NCBI RefSeq assembly: GCF_900129545.1
Contig: NZ_FQWB01000008.1
Coordinates: 62,001-126,000, forward strand
Origin: Flavobacterium fluvii
GTDB lineage: Bacteria > Bacteroidota > Bacteroidia > Flavobacteriales > Flavobacteriaceae
Reading direction: 5' to 3'
DNA: 64,000 nt
Both the position numbers and the translations under genes were made by a program. Below, piece by piece: positions 9,344 through 17,055 of the stretch (its first letter is position 1; each line of letters opens with the position of its first letter). The notes below the pieces were generated by a model. It saw only the letters and a list, made by a program, of their open reading frames with translations. It made no database searches and had not been told where the DNA came from.

Positions 9344-9559
9344 AACCAATGTGTTTTAGGATTTTGTACATCTCGTTTTATTGGTACAGGAAAACTTGTG
9401 GATTATATCAAAGCAAGAAAACCAGAAATAAAGAGGCTTTATGACTCGGGAATAGATGCGTTTTTAGGAAAAGGGGGGCATTATAAAATTTTACGTCCGA
9501 TTTCATTATCGGCAATAGCATTAGATTCAGGGAATTATGGTCAAAACCCTGCTTATTAA
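9344..9559 (+). pseudogene. Decayed C-terminal end of a SusD/RagB-like gene
   Basis: An open stretch of 71 codons with no ATG, GTG or TTG start that would make a sensible protein, beginning right after a stop at 9341. It ends in a pattern typical of SusD C-termini: ILRPISLSAIALDSGNYGQNPAY, comparable to the usual 'PIP..AI..NP..GQNPGY' ending. The remainder of a SusD coding region is absent upstream, where the intact susD terminator is found instead. I read it as the 3' scar of a second SusD-type gene lost by deletion. An alternative is the tail of another outer-membrane protein family. Confidence 0.55.
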
Positions 9560-9581
9560 AGATAGTTAGTTAGTTAGTTAT

Positions 9582-9634
9582 AATGCATTTACCCATGTTA
9601 CAGTTTTGGTTCTGTATTCATGGGTATTTGCATT
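9582..9634. repeat. Imperfect inverted repeat downstream of the SusD remnant
   Basis: Arms AATGCATTTACCCATG (9582-9597) and CATGGGTATTTGCATT (9619-9634) pair over 14 of 16 positions with a 21-nt loop. A short AGTT tandem run (about 9563-9580) precedes it. It may be the terminator of the lost gene or a scar of a mobile element; no transposase is nearby. Confidence 0.5.
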
Positions 9635-9685
9635 TATGAAAGGGGCTGTTTCTTCTCTAGGGGTAAAAGGTTTTGGGCATAAAAA

Positions 9686-9735
9686 AAGTCCGAAAATCTT
9701 TCAATTTTCGGACTTAATCAGGTTGGTTTTGGTTA
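9686..9735 (-). terminator. DUF3276 gene terminator, copy 2 of the 48-bp duplicated element
   Basis: Perfect 11-bp stem AAGTCCGAAAA / TTTTCGGACTT (9686-9696, 9705-9715) followed by a T-run on the minus strand, 26 bp downstream of the DUF3276 stop. Bases 9688-9735 match 2081-2128 at 46 of 48 positions. Confidence 0.8.
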
Positions 9736-9760
9736 GTTAATTATATGGTTTGTTTGAAAA

Positions 9761-10147
9761 TTAAATATCGTCAAAATCAATATCGGTGAAACTTGATGTT
9801 GATGGCAATGCCAGTTCTTCTCCTTCCGAAGCTTCGCCTGCATATTCTTTTTTGAAATCTTTTTGGTGTCTTTCAGAGATTACTTCTTCGCCTTTGTGGT
9901 TCAAGACGTAGGAAGTCATTTCTTCCAAGATTTCCGTGAAAGCGGTAAAATCTTCTTTGTATAAATAAATTTTGTGTTTCTTGAAGTGAAAAGAACCATC
10001 AGCTTCGGTAAACTTCTTGCTTTCGGTAATGGTGATATAATAATCGTCCGCTTTTGTGGCTCTTACATCAAAGAAATAAGTTCTTCTTCCAGCTCTTAAT
10101 ACCTTTGAAAAAATCTCTTCCTTTTCTAACATGTCATTTTCTCTCAT
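9761..10147 (-). CDS. PUR-alpha-like nucleic-acid-binding protein (DUF3276)
   Basis: 128 residues. The central region (about 10-85: SKVLRAGRRTYFFDVRATKADDYYITITESKK, FKKHKIYLYKEDFTAF) matches the single PUR repeat of the DUF3276 family, widespread in Bacteroidota and related to Borrelia Pur-alpha, which binds single-stranded DNA and RNA. The C-terminal 35 residues are acidic and low-complexity (EGEEL.., FTDIDFDDI). The protein is expected in the cytoplasm; its role is unknown beyond nucleic-acid binding. ATG at 10147 or at the MLEKEE codon five residues later can start it. It has its own terminator, and the ABC exporter gene lies upstream on the same strand, 70 bp away. Confidence 0.85.
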   Translation of the reverse strand: MRENDMLEKEEIFSKVLRAGRRTYFFDVRATKADDYYITITESKKFTEADGSFHFKKHKIYLYKEDFTAFTEILEEMTSYVLNHKGEEVISERHQKDFKKEYAGEASEGEELALPSTSSFTDIDFDDI

Positions 10148-10217
10148 AATCCTTCAGTCTATTTTGTGTTGTTAAGCATCAACCAAAAATCTAAAAAATA
10201 TATGTATTATACAACAA

Positions 10218-11978
10218 TTATTGCAATTCTTTTTCAGAAAGTTGTTTCAAGTACAAGGCGGCATAATAGCCGTCTTCATTTATCAATTGATTATGAGAAC
10301 CTTGTTCAATAATTCGTCCTTCATCGAGGATGATTATTCGGTCTGCATTTTTTGCCGAAGAGACTCTGTGGCTTACAATAATGGTGGTTTTGTCTCTGCA
10401 AATTTCCAGTAAGTTGTTCAAAATCGTTTCTTCGGTTTCGGTATCCACTGCCGACAAGCAATCGTCAAATAGCAGGATTTCCGGATCTTTGATAATCGCC
10501 CTTGCTATGGAAACTCTTTGTTTTTGTCCGCCGGAAAGCGTGATGCCCCTTTCGCCAAGAATGGTTTCATATTGTTTGCTGAAACCTATGATATTGTCGT
10601 GAACCACGGCACTTTTGGCAGCGGCGTGCACTTCCTCGTCGGTGGCGTTTTCTTTACCAAACTTGATGTTGTTTTTGATGGTGTCCGAAAACAAAAAGGC
10701 ATCTTGCGGCACAATTCCGATGCTGTTTCGCAAATCGTGCAAGTTGACGGTGCTAATTTCTTTTCCATCAATGACAATGTGTCCTTGGGTAACATCATAC
10801 AGGCGAGAAATCAAGGAAACAATGGTCGATTTTCCCGAACCTGTTTTTCCTAAAATCGCCAAAGTTTCGCCTTTGTGTACCGTGAAAGTCACGTTTTCCA
10901 ATGCTTTTATGTTGGTGTCTTCATAAGTGTAGCTTACATTTTCGAAAGTGATGGTACCTTCAATAATTGATTTTCCGGGATTGGTGTTTTGTATTTCCGG
11001 TTCTATTTTCAGGAATTCGTTGATGCGTTTTTGGGAGGCTTCGGCTTCCTGGACCATCGAAGAAACCCAACCCAAAGAGGCTACAGGCCAAGTCAACATA
11101 TTCACGTACAGGATAAATTCGGCAATGGTTCCTATGCTTTTTATGGTTCCGTTGATGTACATCAATCCGCCAAAATAAATCACGACCAAGTTGCTTATTC
11201 CAATAAGTGCCATCATCAAAGGGCCAAATAAAGCTTGTATTCTGGCCAAACTCAAACTCTTGCTTTTGCTTTCATCCGCCAATTGCACCAAATTATTTTG
11301 GTGCTGGTCTTCCAATGAATAGGCTTTTATAACTCGGATTCCCGAAAATATTTCTTGGGTAAAACTGGAAACTTTGGATAGATATTGTTGAAAAATGGTG
11401 CTTCTTTTATTGATCTCGGAACTGATTTTAAAAATGGCATACGACAATAGGGGCAAGGGAAGCAAGGTGTACAATGTCAGCCTCGGCGACACGTTGAACA
11501 TGTACACGATGACGATGGCAAAACGGATAACGGTATTTATGGTGTACATCACGGCTGGGCCAACGTACATTCTTACCTTGGAAACATCCTCACTGATGCG
11601 GTTCATCAAATCTCCCGTACGGTTTTGTTTGTAGAAATTCTGCGAAAGGTTTTCGTATTGTCTAAATACTTCATTTTTCAAGTCGAATTCGATGTGGCGC
11701 GACATCACGATAAGGGTTTGTCGCATCAGGAAAGTCAGGAAACCCGCTATGATTGTCGTGGCAATTATCAGGAGAATATCGGAGATGAGTTCCTGCCGGA
11801 TGAATGATTTGGAGATCGTTTCATCTTTGGCGAAATCTTCGATTGCCTTGAATGATTTACTGATCAGTTTTGGAGTAAACAGGGAAAAAATTTGCGCAAC
11901 AATGGTAATGATGATTCCCAGCAAAAAGCTGAATTTGTATTGGATGAAATATTTATTGAGATAGCGTAATTCCTTCAT
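10218..11978 (-). CDS. ABC exporter, fused permease-ATPase (MsbA/Mdl type)
   Basis: 586 residues. An N-terminal six-helix type-1 exporter membrane domain (about 1-310, starting at the hydrophobic SFLLGIIITIVAQIFSLF) is followed by a nucleotide-binding domain (about 340-580) with Walker A GKTGSGKST, signature LSGGQKQR, Walker B ILLFDD, D-loop SAVD and switch histidine in VSHR. The usual catalytic glutamate after Walker B is aspartate (LLFDD instead of LLLDE). That is characteristic of one half of heterodimeric exporters such as the Mdl/BmrCD types, yet no partner half is adjacent. It probably exports a lipid, drug or peptide. The gene is transcribed divergently from nusB. Confidence 0.92.
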   Translation of the reverse strand: MKELRYLNKYFIQYKFSFLLGIIITIVAQIFSLFTPKLISKSFKAIEDFAKDETISKSFIRQELISDILLIIATTIIAGFLTFLMRQTLIVMSRHIEFDLKNEVFRQYENLSQNFYKQNRTGDLMNRISEDVSKVRMYVGPAVMYTINTVIRFAIVIVYMFNVSPRLTLYTLLPLPLLSYAIFKISSEINKRSTIFQQYLSKVSSFTQEIFSGIRVIKAYSLEDQHQNNLVQLADESKSKSLSLARIQALFGPLMMALIGISNLVVIYFGGLMYINGTIKSIGTIAEFILYVNMLTWPVASLGWVSSMVQEAEASQKRINEFLKIEPEIQNTNPGKSIIEGTITFENVSYTYEDTNIKALENVTFTVHKGETLAILGKTGSGKSTIVSLISRLYDVTQGHIVIDGKEISTVNLHDLRNSIGIVPQDAFLFSDTIKNNIKFGKENATDEEVHAAAKSAVVHDNIIGFSKQYETILGERGITLSGGQKQRVSIARAIIKDPEILLFDDCLSAVDTETEETILNNLLEICRDKTTIIVSHRVSSAKNADRIIILDEGRIIEQGSHNQLINEDGYYAALYLKQLSEKELQ

Positions 11979-12066
11979 AACGGTTGGTGATTCTTAATAA
12001 ATCCAAAGGTAAGATGAAATTCAGATATTTTTCAAGTTTAATTCTTATTTTAAAAAATGAAATTCT

Positions 12067-12074
12067 TATTTTTG
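12067..12074 (+). promoter_or_regulatory. Candidate -7 box of nusB promoter
   Basis: TATTTTTG fits the flavobacterial TAnnTTTG -7 consensus and ends 29 bp before the nusB start. A clear -33 TTG is not evident at the right spacing, so this is a suggestion only. Confidence 0.4.
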
Positions 12075-12103
12075 CAAACTAATTTAATAAAAGTTCTTAC
12101 AAG

Positions 12104-13048
12104 GTGGTAAACAGAAGACACATTCGCGTTAAGGTTATGCAATCCATTTATGCGATGCATCAAAATGGTTCAGATAATTTAGAAAAAGAAGAAAAATTCC
12201 TTTATTACAGCATCGATGCCATTCAGGATTTATACCTTATAATGCTATCCTCCTTGATAGAAATTTGCAAAAAAGAAACCGTTTTTTTGCACTTGTCCAG
12301 CCAAAAACATTTAGCTACTCCGCAAGAGCGCAAACCCAACGAAAAGTTTATCAAAAACGCCATTTTTCAAATCCTTGCCGAAAATAATTCGTTGAGCATA
12401 GCATTGGAAAACCGAAAAATAGACAATTGGACGTTGAACGACGACTATATTTTGTTGCTTCTCAATGACATCAAGCAAAGCAAATTGTACCAAAATTACA
12501 TGGGTAATTCGGTAAACACATTCCAGGAAGACAAGGATTTCATCGTTGATTTGTTTATGGAAGTAATTGTTCCAAACGAGAAATTATACGAATACCTGGA
12601 AGACAACAAACTGACCTGGATTGACGATATTCCGGTGGTAAACACGGAGATTATCAAGCAATTGAAAGCCATTAAAAATGTGGAAGAAGGTGGTTTCAGG
12701 GTGCCAAAATTATTCAAGGACAACGAAGACAAGGATTTTGTCAGGGATTTGTTCAGGAAAACAGTTTTGAACGAGAAAGAATTGGCCAAGGAATATGACG
12801 ATAAAACCCCAAACTGGGATAGCGACAGGATTGCCGAAATCGACACCATTATCCTTAAAATGGCGATTTGCGAATTTTTGAAATTTCCGTCCATTCCGGT
12901 GAAAGTTACCCTGAATGAATACCTGGAATTGGCCAAAGAATATTCCACTCCAAAAAGCAGCATTTTCATCAACGGGATTTTGGATAATTTGGTTAAAGAA
13001 CTGCAAACCGACAACAGAATCCAGAAAGTGGGTCGCGGGTTAATGTAA
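12104..13048 (+). CDS. nusB: Transcription antitermination factor NusB
   Basis: 314 residues, beginning at a GTG codon with MVNRRHIRVKVMQSIYA, the standard start of Bacteroidota NusB proteins, so the GTG is preferred over internal ATGs. The NusB helical domain lies in the C-terminal half (about 200-305: DRIAEIDTIILKMAICEFLKFPSIPVKVTLNEYLELAKEYS, FINGILDNLVKEL). The protein is about twice the length of E. coli NusB because of the family-typical N-terminal extension. It binds boxA RNA with NusE in rRNA antitermination complexes. yajC follows 54 bp downstream and is probably in the same operon. Confidence 0.95.
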   Translation: MVNRRHIRVKVMQSIYAMHQNGSDNLEKEEKFLYYSIDAIQDLYLIMLSSLIEICKKETVFLHLSSQKHLATPQERKPNEKFIKNAIFQILAENNSLSIALENRKIDNWTLNDDYILLLLNDIKQSKLYQNYMGNSVNTFQEDKDFIVDLFMEVIVPNEKLYEYLEDNKLTWIDDIPVVNTEIIKQLKAIKNVEEGGFRVPKLFKDNEDKDFVRDLFRKTVLNEKELAKEYDDKTPNWDSDRIAEIDTIILKMAICEFLKFPSIPVKVTLNEYLELAKEYSTPKSSIFINGILDNLVKELQTDNRIQKVGRGLM

Positions 13049-13102
13049 AAAGCAAAAACACAATAAAAAACAATAATCAAATAACAAAAAGAATTTAAAA
13101 TT

Positions 13103-13378
13103 ATGGAACAATTAACTCAATTTGCACCGTTTCTATTAATGTTTGTCGTTATCTATTTCTTCATGATTAGACCACAACAAAAAAGAGCCAAACAAGAAAA
13201 AGAATTCGAAAGTGCATTGAAAGTGGGCGATAAAATTATTACCAAAAGTGGTCTTCACGGTAAAGTGGCCGAGCTTTCAGAAGGAACCGTTGTTATCGAA
13301 ACAATGGCTGGAAAACTGAAAATGGAGCGTTCCGCCATTTCCATGGAATTGAGTGCTTCTTTGAACAAAAAGGCATAA
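13103..13378 (+). CDS. yajC: Preprotein translocase accessory subunit YajC
   Basis: 91 residues: a short N-terminal segment, one membrane span (FLLMFVVIYFFMI, about 11-23), the RPQQKR motif and a small cytosolic domain (VGDKIITKSGLHGKVAELSEGTVVIE, about 40-70). This is the standard architecture of YajC, which associates with SecDF and the Sec translocon in the inner membrane. It is probably co-transcribed with nusB and is followed by a clear terminator. Confidence 0.95.
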   Translation: MEQLTQFAPFLLMFVVIYFFMIRPQQKRAKQEKEFESALKVGDKIITKSGLHGKVAELSEGTVVIETMAGKLKMERSAISMELSASLNKKA

Positions 13379-13400
13379 ACACTGGTCTCCTGAAAAATCG

Positions 13401-13433
13401 AAAGCCTCAATTCTTTAGTGGAATTGGGGCTTT
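13401..13433 (+). terminator. Terminator of nusB-yajC
   Basis: Stem AAAGCCTCAATTC / GAATTGGGGCTTT (13401-13413, 13421-13433) with one G-T type mismatch and a T-run, 22 bp after the yajC stop. Confidence 0.85.
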
Positions 13434-13517
13434 TGCTATTAGGTACATGTTTGGAAAAATGCTTTTTAAAAATCTAAATTCATTAAAATTATAAAGGTTT
13501 ACTTTTAATAAACATTG

Positions 13518-13525
13518 TAAATTTG
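13518..13525 (+). promoter_or_regulatory. Candidate -7 box for the ABC ATPase gene
   Basis: TAAATTTG matches TAnnTTTG and ends 18 bp before the ATG at 13544. The -33 region is T-rich (GGTTTACTTT) without an exact TTG. Confidence 0.45.
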
Positions 13526-13543
13526 CACCATTAAACACAGAAA

Positions 13544-14491
13544 ATGCTTCAAATAAAAAATATTTCCTTTACCTATATAGAAAATCCCGTTATCGAAAAT
13601 ATCAGTTTCGAAATTTCGAAAGGTCAAAATGTGGCCGTAATTGGCGAAAGCGGTTGCGGTAAAAGTACCTTGTTGAAACTTTTGTATGGCTTACATGATC
13701 TGGACAATGGCGAAATACACTATAATGACAAGCAAATACTCGGGCCAAAATTCAACCTGATTCCGGGTGAAGATTACATCAAATATTTGGCGCAGGATTT
13801 TGACTTAATGCCCTATATCACTGTCGAAGAAAACGTGGGGAAATTTTTGTCCAATATCTACAAAGACAAGAAAAAAGCACGCGTAAAAGAACTGTTGGAA
13901 ATGGTTGAAATGACCGAATTTGCCAAAGTAAAAGCAAAATACCTTAGCGGAGGCCAACAACAAAGAGTGGCTTTGGCAAGAGTTTTGGCATTGGAACCCG
14001 AAATTCTATTATTGGACGAACCCTTTAGCCAGATCGATTCTTTCCGGAAAAACTCCTTGCGCCGTAATTTGTTCAATTATTTCAAGAAAAAACAAATCAC
14101 CTGTGTCATTGCAACTCACGACAGCACCGAAGCCTTGTCTTTTTCAGACGAAACCATCGTGTTGCAAAATGGAAAGTTGAAGGCAAAAGGAAGTTCAAGA
14201 GAACTCTATGACAGTCCTCCCAGTTTTTATGTTGCTTCCCTTTTTGGAGAAGTAAACGAGATGAAACAATCTTATTTTACGGATATGGATGAAGCAGACC
14301 AAACGCTGTTATTGTATCCACATCAACTAAAAGTGGTTGAAGATGGAAAGTTCAAAGCGGTCGTAAAGCAATGTTATTTCAAGGGAAGTCATTATTTGGT
14401 CAAAGCCGCTTTCGAAAGAAAAGCCATTTTCTTCGAACACGATTCTGACTTGAAATTGAACCAGGAAGTGAGTTTGTCTATTGCTCGATAA
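13544..14491 (+). CDS. ABC transporter ATP-binding protein
   Basis: 315 residues. The ATPase domain (about 1-225) carries Walker A GESGCGKST, Q-loop (YLAQDFDLMPYITVEENV), signature LSGGQQQR, Walker B ILLLDEPFSQID with an intact glutamate, and switch histidine in ATHD. The remaining C-terminal 90 residues resemble a TOBE-like regulatory domain, as in importer ATPases of the PotA/CysA kind. No permease or binding-protein gene is adjacent: the gene is flanked by a terminator upstream and the cassette-like region downstream. The transported compound is therefore unknown. Confidence 0.88.
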   Translation: MLQIKNISFTYIENPVIENISFEISKGQNVAVIGESGCGKSTLLKLLYGLHDLDNGEIHYNDKQILGPKFNLIPGEDYIKYLAQDFDLMPYITVEENVGKFLSNIYKDKKKARVKELLEMVEMTEFAKVKAKYLSGGQQQRVALARVLALEPEILLLDEPFSQIDSFRKNSLRRNLFNYFKKKQITCVIATHDSTEALSFSDETIVLQNGKLKAKGSSRELYDSPPSFYVASLFGEVNEMKQSYFTDMDEADQTLLLYPHQLKVVEDGKFKAVVKQCYFKGSHYLVKAAFERKAIFFEHDSDLKLNQEVSLSIAR

Positions 14492-14579
14492 TTGGAAATA
14501 AAAAACCGCCCCAAATTATCTTTTGAAACGGCTTCTTGAAATTATTTCTTAAAACTAAAAGTGCCTATTGTCCGTCGGG

Positions 14580-14987
14580 TTACTTGGCTGGAAATTTTGA
14601 AATGTCCATATAGAATACTTCCCAAGTGTGTCCGTCAAAATCTTCAATGGTTCGCTGTTGCATGAAACCGTAATCTTGCATCTCGCCAGATTCTTTCCCA
14701 CCAGCTTTTAGTCCATTTGTCACGATGTTGTTTACTTCGTCAACACTGTCAACCGAGAGTGCATAAATTGCTGCCAATTTTGATTTTGTGTCTGCAATGG
14801 GTTTGGTCGCAAAGCCTGCAAACTTTTCGTGTGTCAGAATCATTACAAAAATGTTTTCGCTCCAAACCATGCACTTACCAGTGTCGTCCGAAAACTGGGG
14901 GTTGTTTGTAAAGCCTAATGCAGTATAAAAGTCCAAAGATTTTTGCAGATCTTTTACCGCTAAATTGATGAAAATTTGTTTTGCCAT
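14580..14987 (-). CDS. VOC-superfamily (glyoxalase/bleomycin-resistance-like) protein
   Basis: 135 residues from the ATG at 14987 (MAKQIFINLAV); the longer frame to 15089 would overlap the upstream gene and is rejected. It has the two beta-alpha-beta-beta-beta modules of the VOC fold: FINLAVKDLQKSLDFYTALGFTNNP at the start and QQRTIEDFDGHTWEVFYMD at the end, with the DGHTWE metal-site glutamate. VOC proteins of this class bind or modify small molecules; the substrate is unknown. It forms a two-gene operon with the SRPBCC gene 29 bp upstream. The pair lies at the downstream edge of the cassette-like array and may be its last unit. Confidence 0.85.
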   Translation of the reverse strand: MAKQIFINLAVKDLQKSLDFYTALGFTNNPQFSDDTGKCMVWSENIFVMILTHEKFAGFATKPIADTKSKLAAIYALSVDSVDEVNNIVTNGLKAGGKESGEMQDYGFMQQRTIEDFDGHTWEVFYMDISKFPAK

Positions 14988-15016
14988 TTTTTTAAATTTT
15001 ATACTATTTTGTTTAG

Positions 15017-15466
15017 TTATGCATCTGGAATATTTGGTTCTACCAAACGTTTTAATTTGTCCAACGATTCTTGCCAACCTAAATAACACATTTCAGTCGG
15101 TATTACATCAGGGATTCCTTCTTGTGTAGCAATAAGTTCCGTGCCACATAATACTTTTCGCAATTCTATTTTGGTAATCATTTGCCCCGGTAAATTGGGG
15201 TCGTCAAACTGGTCTGAATATTTCAATAGTTCATTGGGGATGATTTCTAAATATTCTCCACCAAATGAATGACTGTAGCCCGTGCTAAAATTGGTAAACG
15301 ACATTTTGTATTTACCGCCAATTTTGAAATCCAGGCTGTGAACTTTGCAAACAAAACCATAAGGCGGTAACCAAGCCGCCATGGCGTCGGCATCCGTGAA
15401 AGCTTTGTATACTTTTTCAGGACTTGCCGTAAAAACTCTGTGAAGTGTAACTTTATTATTTGCCAT
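15017..15466 (-). CDS. SRPBCC/AHSA1-like domain protein
   Basis: 149 residues with the START-like AHSA1 fold: VTLHRVFTASPEKVYKAFTDADAMAAWLPP at the start, a KIGGKYKMSF strand pair, and the closing helix LGWQESLDKLKRLVEP. These proteins have a hydrophobic cavity for small ligands; activity is unknown. It starts at the ATG complementary to 15464-15466, and no signal peptide is present. It is the first gene after the attC-like repeat at 15557-15692 on the minus strand and is followed by the VOC gene. Such pairs occur both as ordinary chromosomal genes and as cassettes. Confidence 0.82.
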   Translation of the reverse strand: MANNKVTLHRVFTASPEKVYKAFTDADAMAAWLPPYGFVCKVHSLDFKIGGKYKMSFTNFSTGYSHSFGGEYLEIIPNELLKYSDQFDDPNLPGQMITKIELRKVLCGTELIATQEGIPDVIPTEMCYLGWQESLDKLKRLVEPNIPDA

Positions 15467-15556
15467 CGCATTCTTTTTTAAATTAATAAAATTAAATATT
15501 TTCTGTTATTTTTTTGATAGAATTCCGATTGCCGGATAGTGTCGTTGTACCATGAT

Positions 15557-15692
15557 CGCTAACGTTTTCACGTCGCTTCAAGCCGTTTTCAGTTTAAGAA
15601 CTGCGGTTTTTTTTGCCAGAAAAAACGAAGTTATGAAATTTATTGCTTGTATTTAACGAGAACGAGGAAATGGTTTGAAACGTGTGTTAGGC
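15557..15692 (-). repeat. attC-like site A
   Basis: Terminal boxes CGCTAAC (15557-15563) and GTTAGGC (15686-15692); read on the minus strand, R''=GCCTAAC, a perfect RYYYAAC. Outer arms pair further (ACGT..TTCAA.CC against its complement). It lies 10 bp after the stop of the 129-residue gene. The interior differs from the B/D/F/G/H family. Confidence 0.6.
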
Positions 15693-15701
15693 ACAGTTTT
15701 T

Positions 15702-16091
15702 CTATTTAATTAGATGTTCCAAAATTTGTATCATCTCTACAACATGGTTTATTTCTAAATTCATTCTGCTATTTCCGGAATGTCTAATTTCAATTGCATC
15801 TTCAACTTCGTTATATTTTATTAGAATTTGCGAGGTTTCAGTTTCCCAATGGTATTCGTTGTCAATCTGTTTGAAAAGTTGATTGGTATACGGTTTTCTT
15901 TGATAGTCGGGATCTTCCCAAATCTGTTTTGAGATGTTGATTAATAGGTCAATTATTTCATTAGTGTCGGAATGTGTCAGCAAACAATTTTCACCATTCT
16001 CGTAGTCCAGTTGCAGCGAAATGCAATCTTCGTTTTTTTGAATTTGAATATTTCCTTTTTTGACCAACCAATTATAAACCTGATTTTCCAT
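15702..16091 (-). CDS. Hypothetical cassette protein, 129 residues
   Basis: Not recognised. A soluble, acidic protein with no signal peptide or membrane span. The sequence alternates strands and helices: ISLQLDYENGENCLLTHSDTNEIIDLLI, then WETETSQILIKYNEVEDAIEIRHSG, ending in an amphipathic helix EINHVVEMIQILEHLI. The stop lies 10 bp before attC-like site A. The next gene upstream on the same strand ends only 3 bp away with no repeat between, so both genes appear to share one cassette and one transcript. Confidence 0.7.
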   Translation of the reverse strand: MENQVYNWLVKKGNIQIQKNEDCISLQLDYENGENCLLTHSDTNEIIDLLINISKQIWEDPDYQRKPYTNQLFKQIDNEYHWETETSQILIKYNEVEDAIEIRHSGNSRMNLEINHVVEMIQILEHLIK

Positions 16092-16094
16092 TTT

Positions 16095-16409
16095 TTAGCT
16101 ATTTTGGGGAGTCCACATTTTTAGAAATTTAAATTTTTTGGGGTATTCTTCTCTTGGGCAAAAAGCCAAGCAAACTTCCCTGTTGTCAAGCGAAGATTCC
16201 GTCAATAGAACAAAATCAGTTTCATTTTTCAGTTTGTCAAATTCAATCTCATTGGCTAGGCACACCACCTTTTTGAATATTCCATTAATCCATTTTGTCA
16301 TGTCGGCATTGGTTTCGAATTTTTTATAACAAGCCAATGCAGCGTGTGCAGTTATTACTGGAACTATTTTGTCTGGAATGTCGTCCTTTACGATGATGTA
16401 CATTTTCAT
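16095..16409 (-). CDS. PTH2-like (peptidyl-tRNA hydrolase 2 fold) protein
   Basis: 104 residues. The order of elements matches the PTH2 fold: MYIIVKDDIP strand, VPVITAHAALACYKKF helix (compare the 'K..AQ.AHAAL..Y' helix of Pth2), a W..GIFKKVVCLAN strand, EFDKLK helix, and VLLTESSLDNREVCLAFCP (compare 'DAG.T.v..g...a.gP'). True Pth2 removes peptides from peptidyl-tRNA. Here the N-terminal catalytic lysine region is altered (DDIPDKIVPVI), so enzymatic activity is uncertain and a DUF2000-type relative is possible. It is the first gene of a two-gene cassette; attC-like site B lies just upstream. Confidence 0.6.
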   Translation of the reverse strand: MKMYIIVKDDIPDKIVPVITAHAALACYKKFETNADMTKWINGIFKKVVCLANEIEFDKLKNETDFVLLTESSLDNREVCLAFCPREEYPKKFKFLKMWTPQNS

Positions 16410-16430
16410 TCGATGCTGTTGTTGATATTG

Positions 16431-16579
16431 TGTATAGTTTTATTGGTTTGGGACTAAATTAAGCCCTATTTTCGGATTTACCAAAACTCCCAAATACAAA
16501 ACCAACTTTCCATTAAGCCAATTGCCCACCCGAGGCTGCAAGCCGAACGGACGAAGTAAATCCGTTGTAGCTGTTAGTT
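16431..16579 (-). repeat. attC-like site B (degenerate R')
   Basis: The R'' side is GTTAGTT (16573-16579; minus-strand AACTAAC) and overlaps the stop codon of the lipoprotein gene (16574-16576). The other end is eroded (TGTATAG, 16431). The interior contains the shared TTTGGGACTAAATTAAGCCC block and the inserted GAGGCTGCAAGCCGAAC module. Confidence 0.55.
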
Positions 16580-17032
16580 GCCGTTTTTCTTGCTTCCATT
16601 TTTTAACACCTCAATTTTTGTATATTTGAATACTTTTGCGTCTTCGTCTAAACGAACCTTTTCTAAAATTATTCCAACCGGGTAATTATTTTTATCGAAC
16701 ATTTGCCCTGTTAGTCTTATTTGTAGTGGTAAACTTCCACGATACAATGTATCTGCATTTACCAACAATGTACTTTCGGGTTCCAACCAATATCTAATCC
16801 TGTTTTTGGGATCCTTGCTAAATTTTGATTCATACCATTTCGCACCACTAGGGGAATATGGATTATAACTAAATGTCAAAGTTTGTATTTTAATTTCAGG
16901 TTCGATATTTGTTTCTTTTAATTGGGAAGTTTGTTGTGGTAAAGTTTCTTTTGACGGTTGAGCTTTGTCAACTTTGCTTGAATTTGTCATACAAGCGGTA
17001 AAGAGCATCAGGATTGGGATAAGTTTTTTCAT
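16574..17032 (-). CDS. Hypothetical cassette lipoprotein
   Basis: 152 residues with a lipoprotein signal (MKKLIPILMLFTAC, Cys14 as the lipidation site), then a polar linker rich in Q/T/S/K and a beta-rich domain (KIQTLTFSYNPYSPSGAKWYESKF, YWLEPESTLLVNADTLYRG, LTGQMFDKNNYPVGIILEKVRLDED). No family recognised. Expected in the periplasm or outer membrane. The stop codon is embedded in the R''-like box of attC-like site B, which ties this gene to the cassette structure. Confidence 0.72.
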   Translation of the reverse strand: MKKLIPILMLFTACMTNSSKVDKAQPSKETLPQQTSQLKETNIEPEIKIQTLTFSYNPYSPSGAKWYESKFSKDPKNRIRYWLEPESTLLVNADTLYRGSLPLQIRLTGQMFDKNNYPVGIILEKVRLDEDAKVFKYTKIEVLKNGSKKNGN

Positions 17033-17055
17033 TGGTAGGGGCTTTTTAAAATGGC

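Noticed and set aside
9582..9634. Inverted repeat as the end of an insertion sequence.
   Set aside because: No transposase fragment or target-site duplication is visible; the arms are close together, more like a terminator or extragenic repeat.
14988..15089. Longer N-terminus for the VOC protein (start at 15089).
   Set aside because: It would overlap the SRPBCC coding region and add an unrelated basic leader before the conserved MAKQIFINLAV start.
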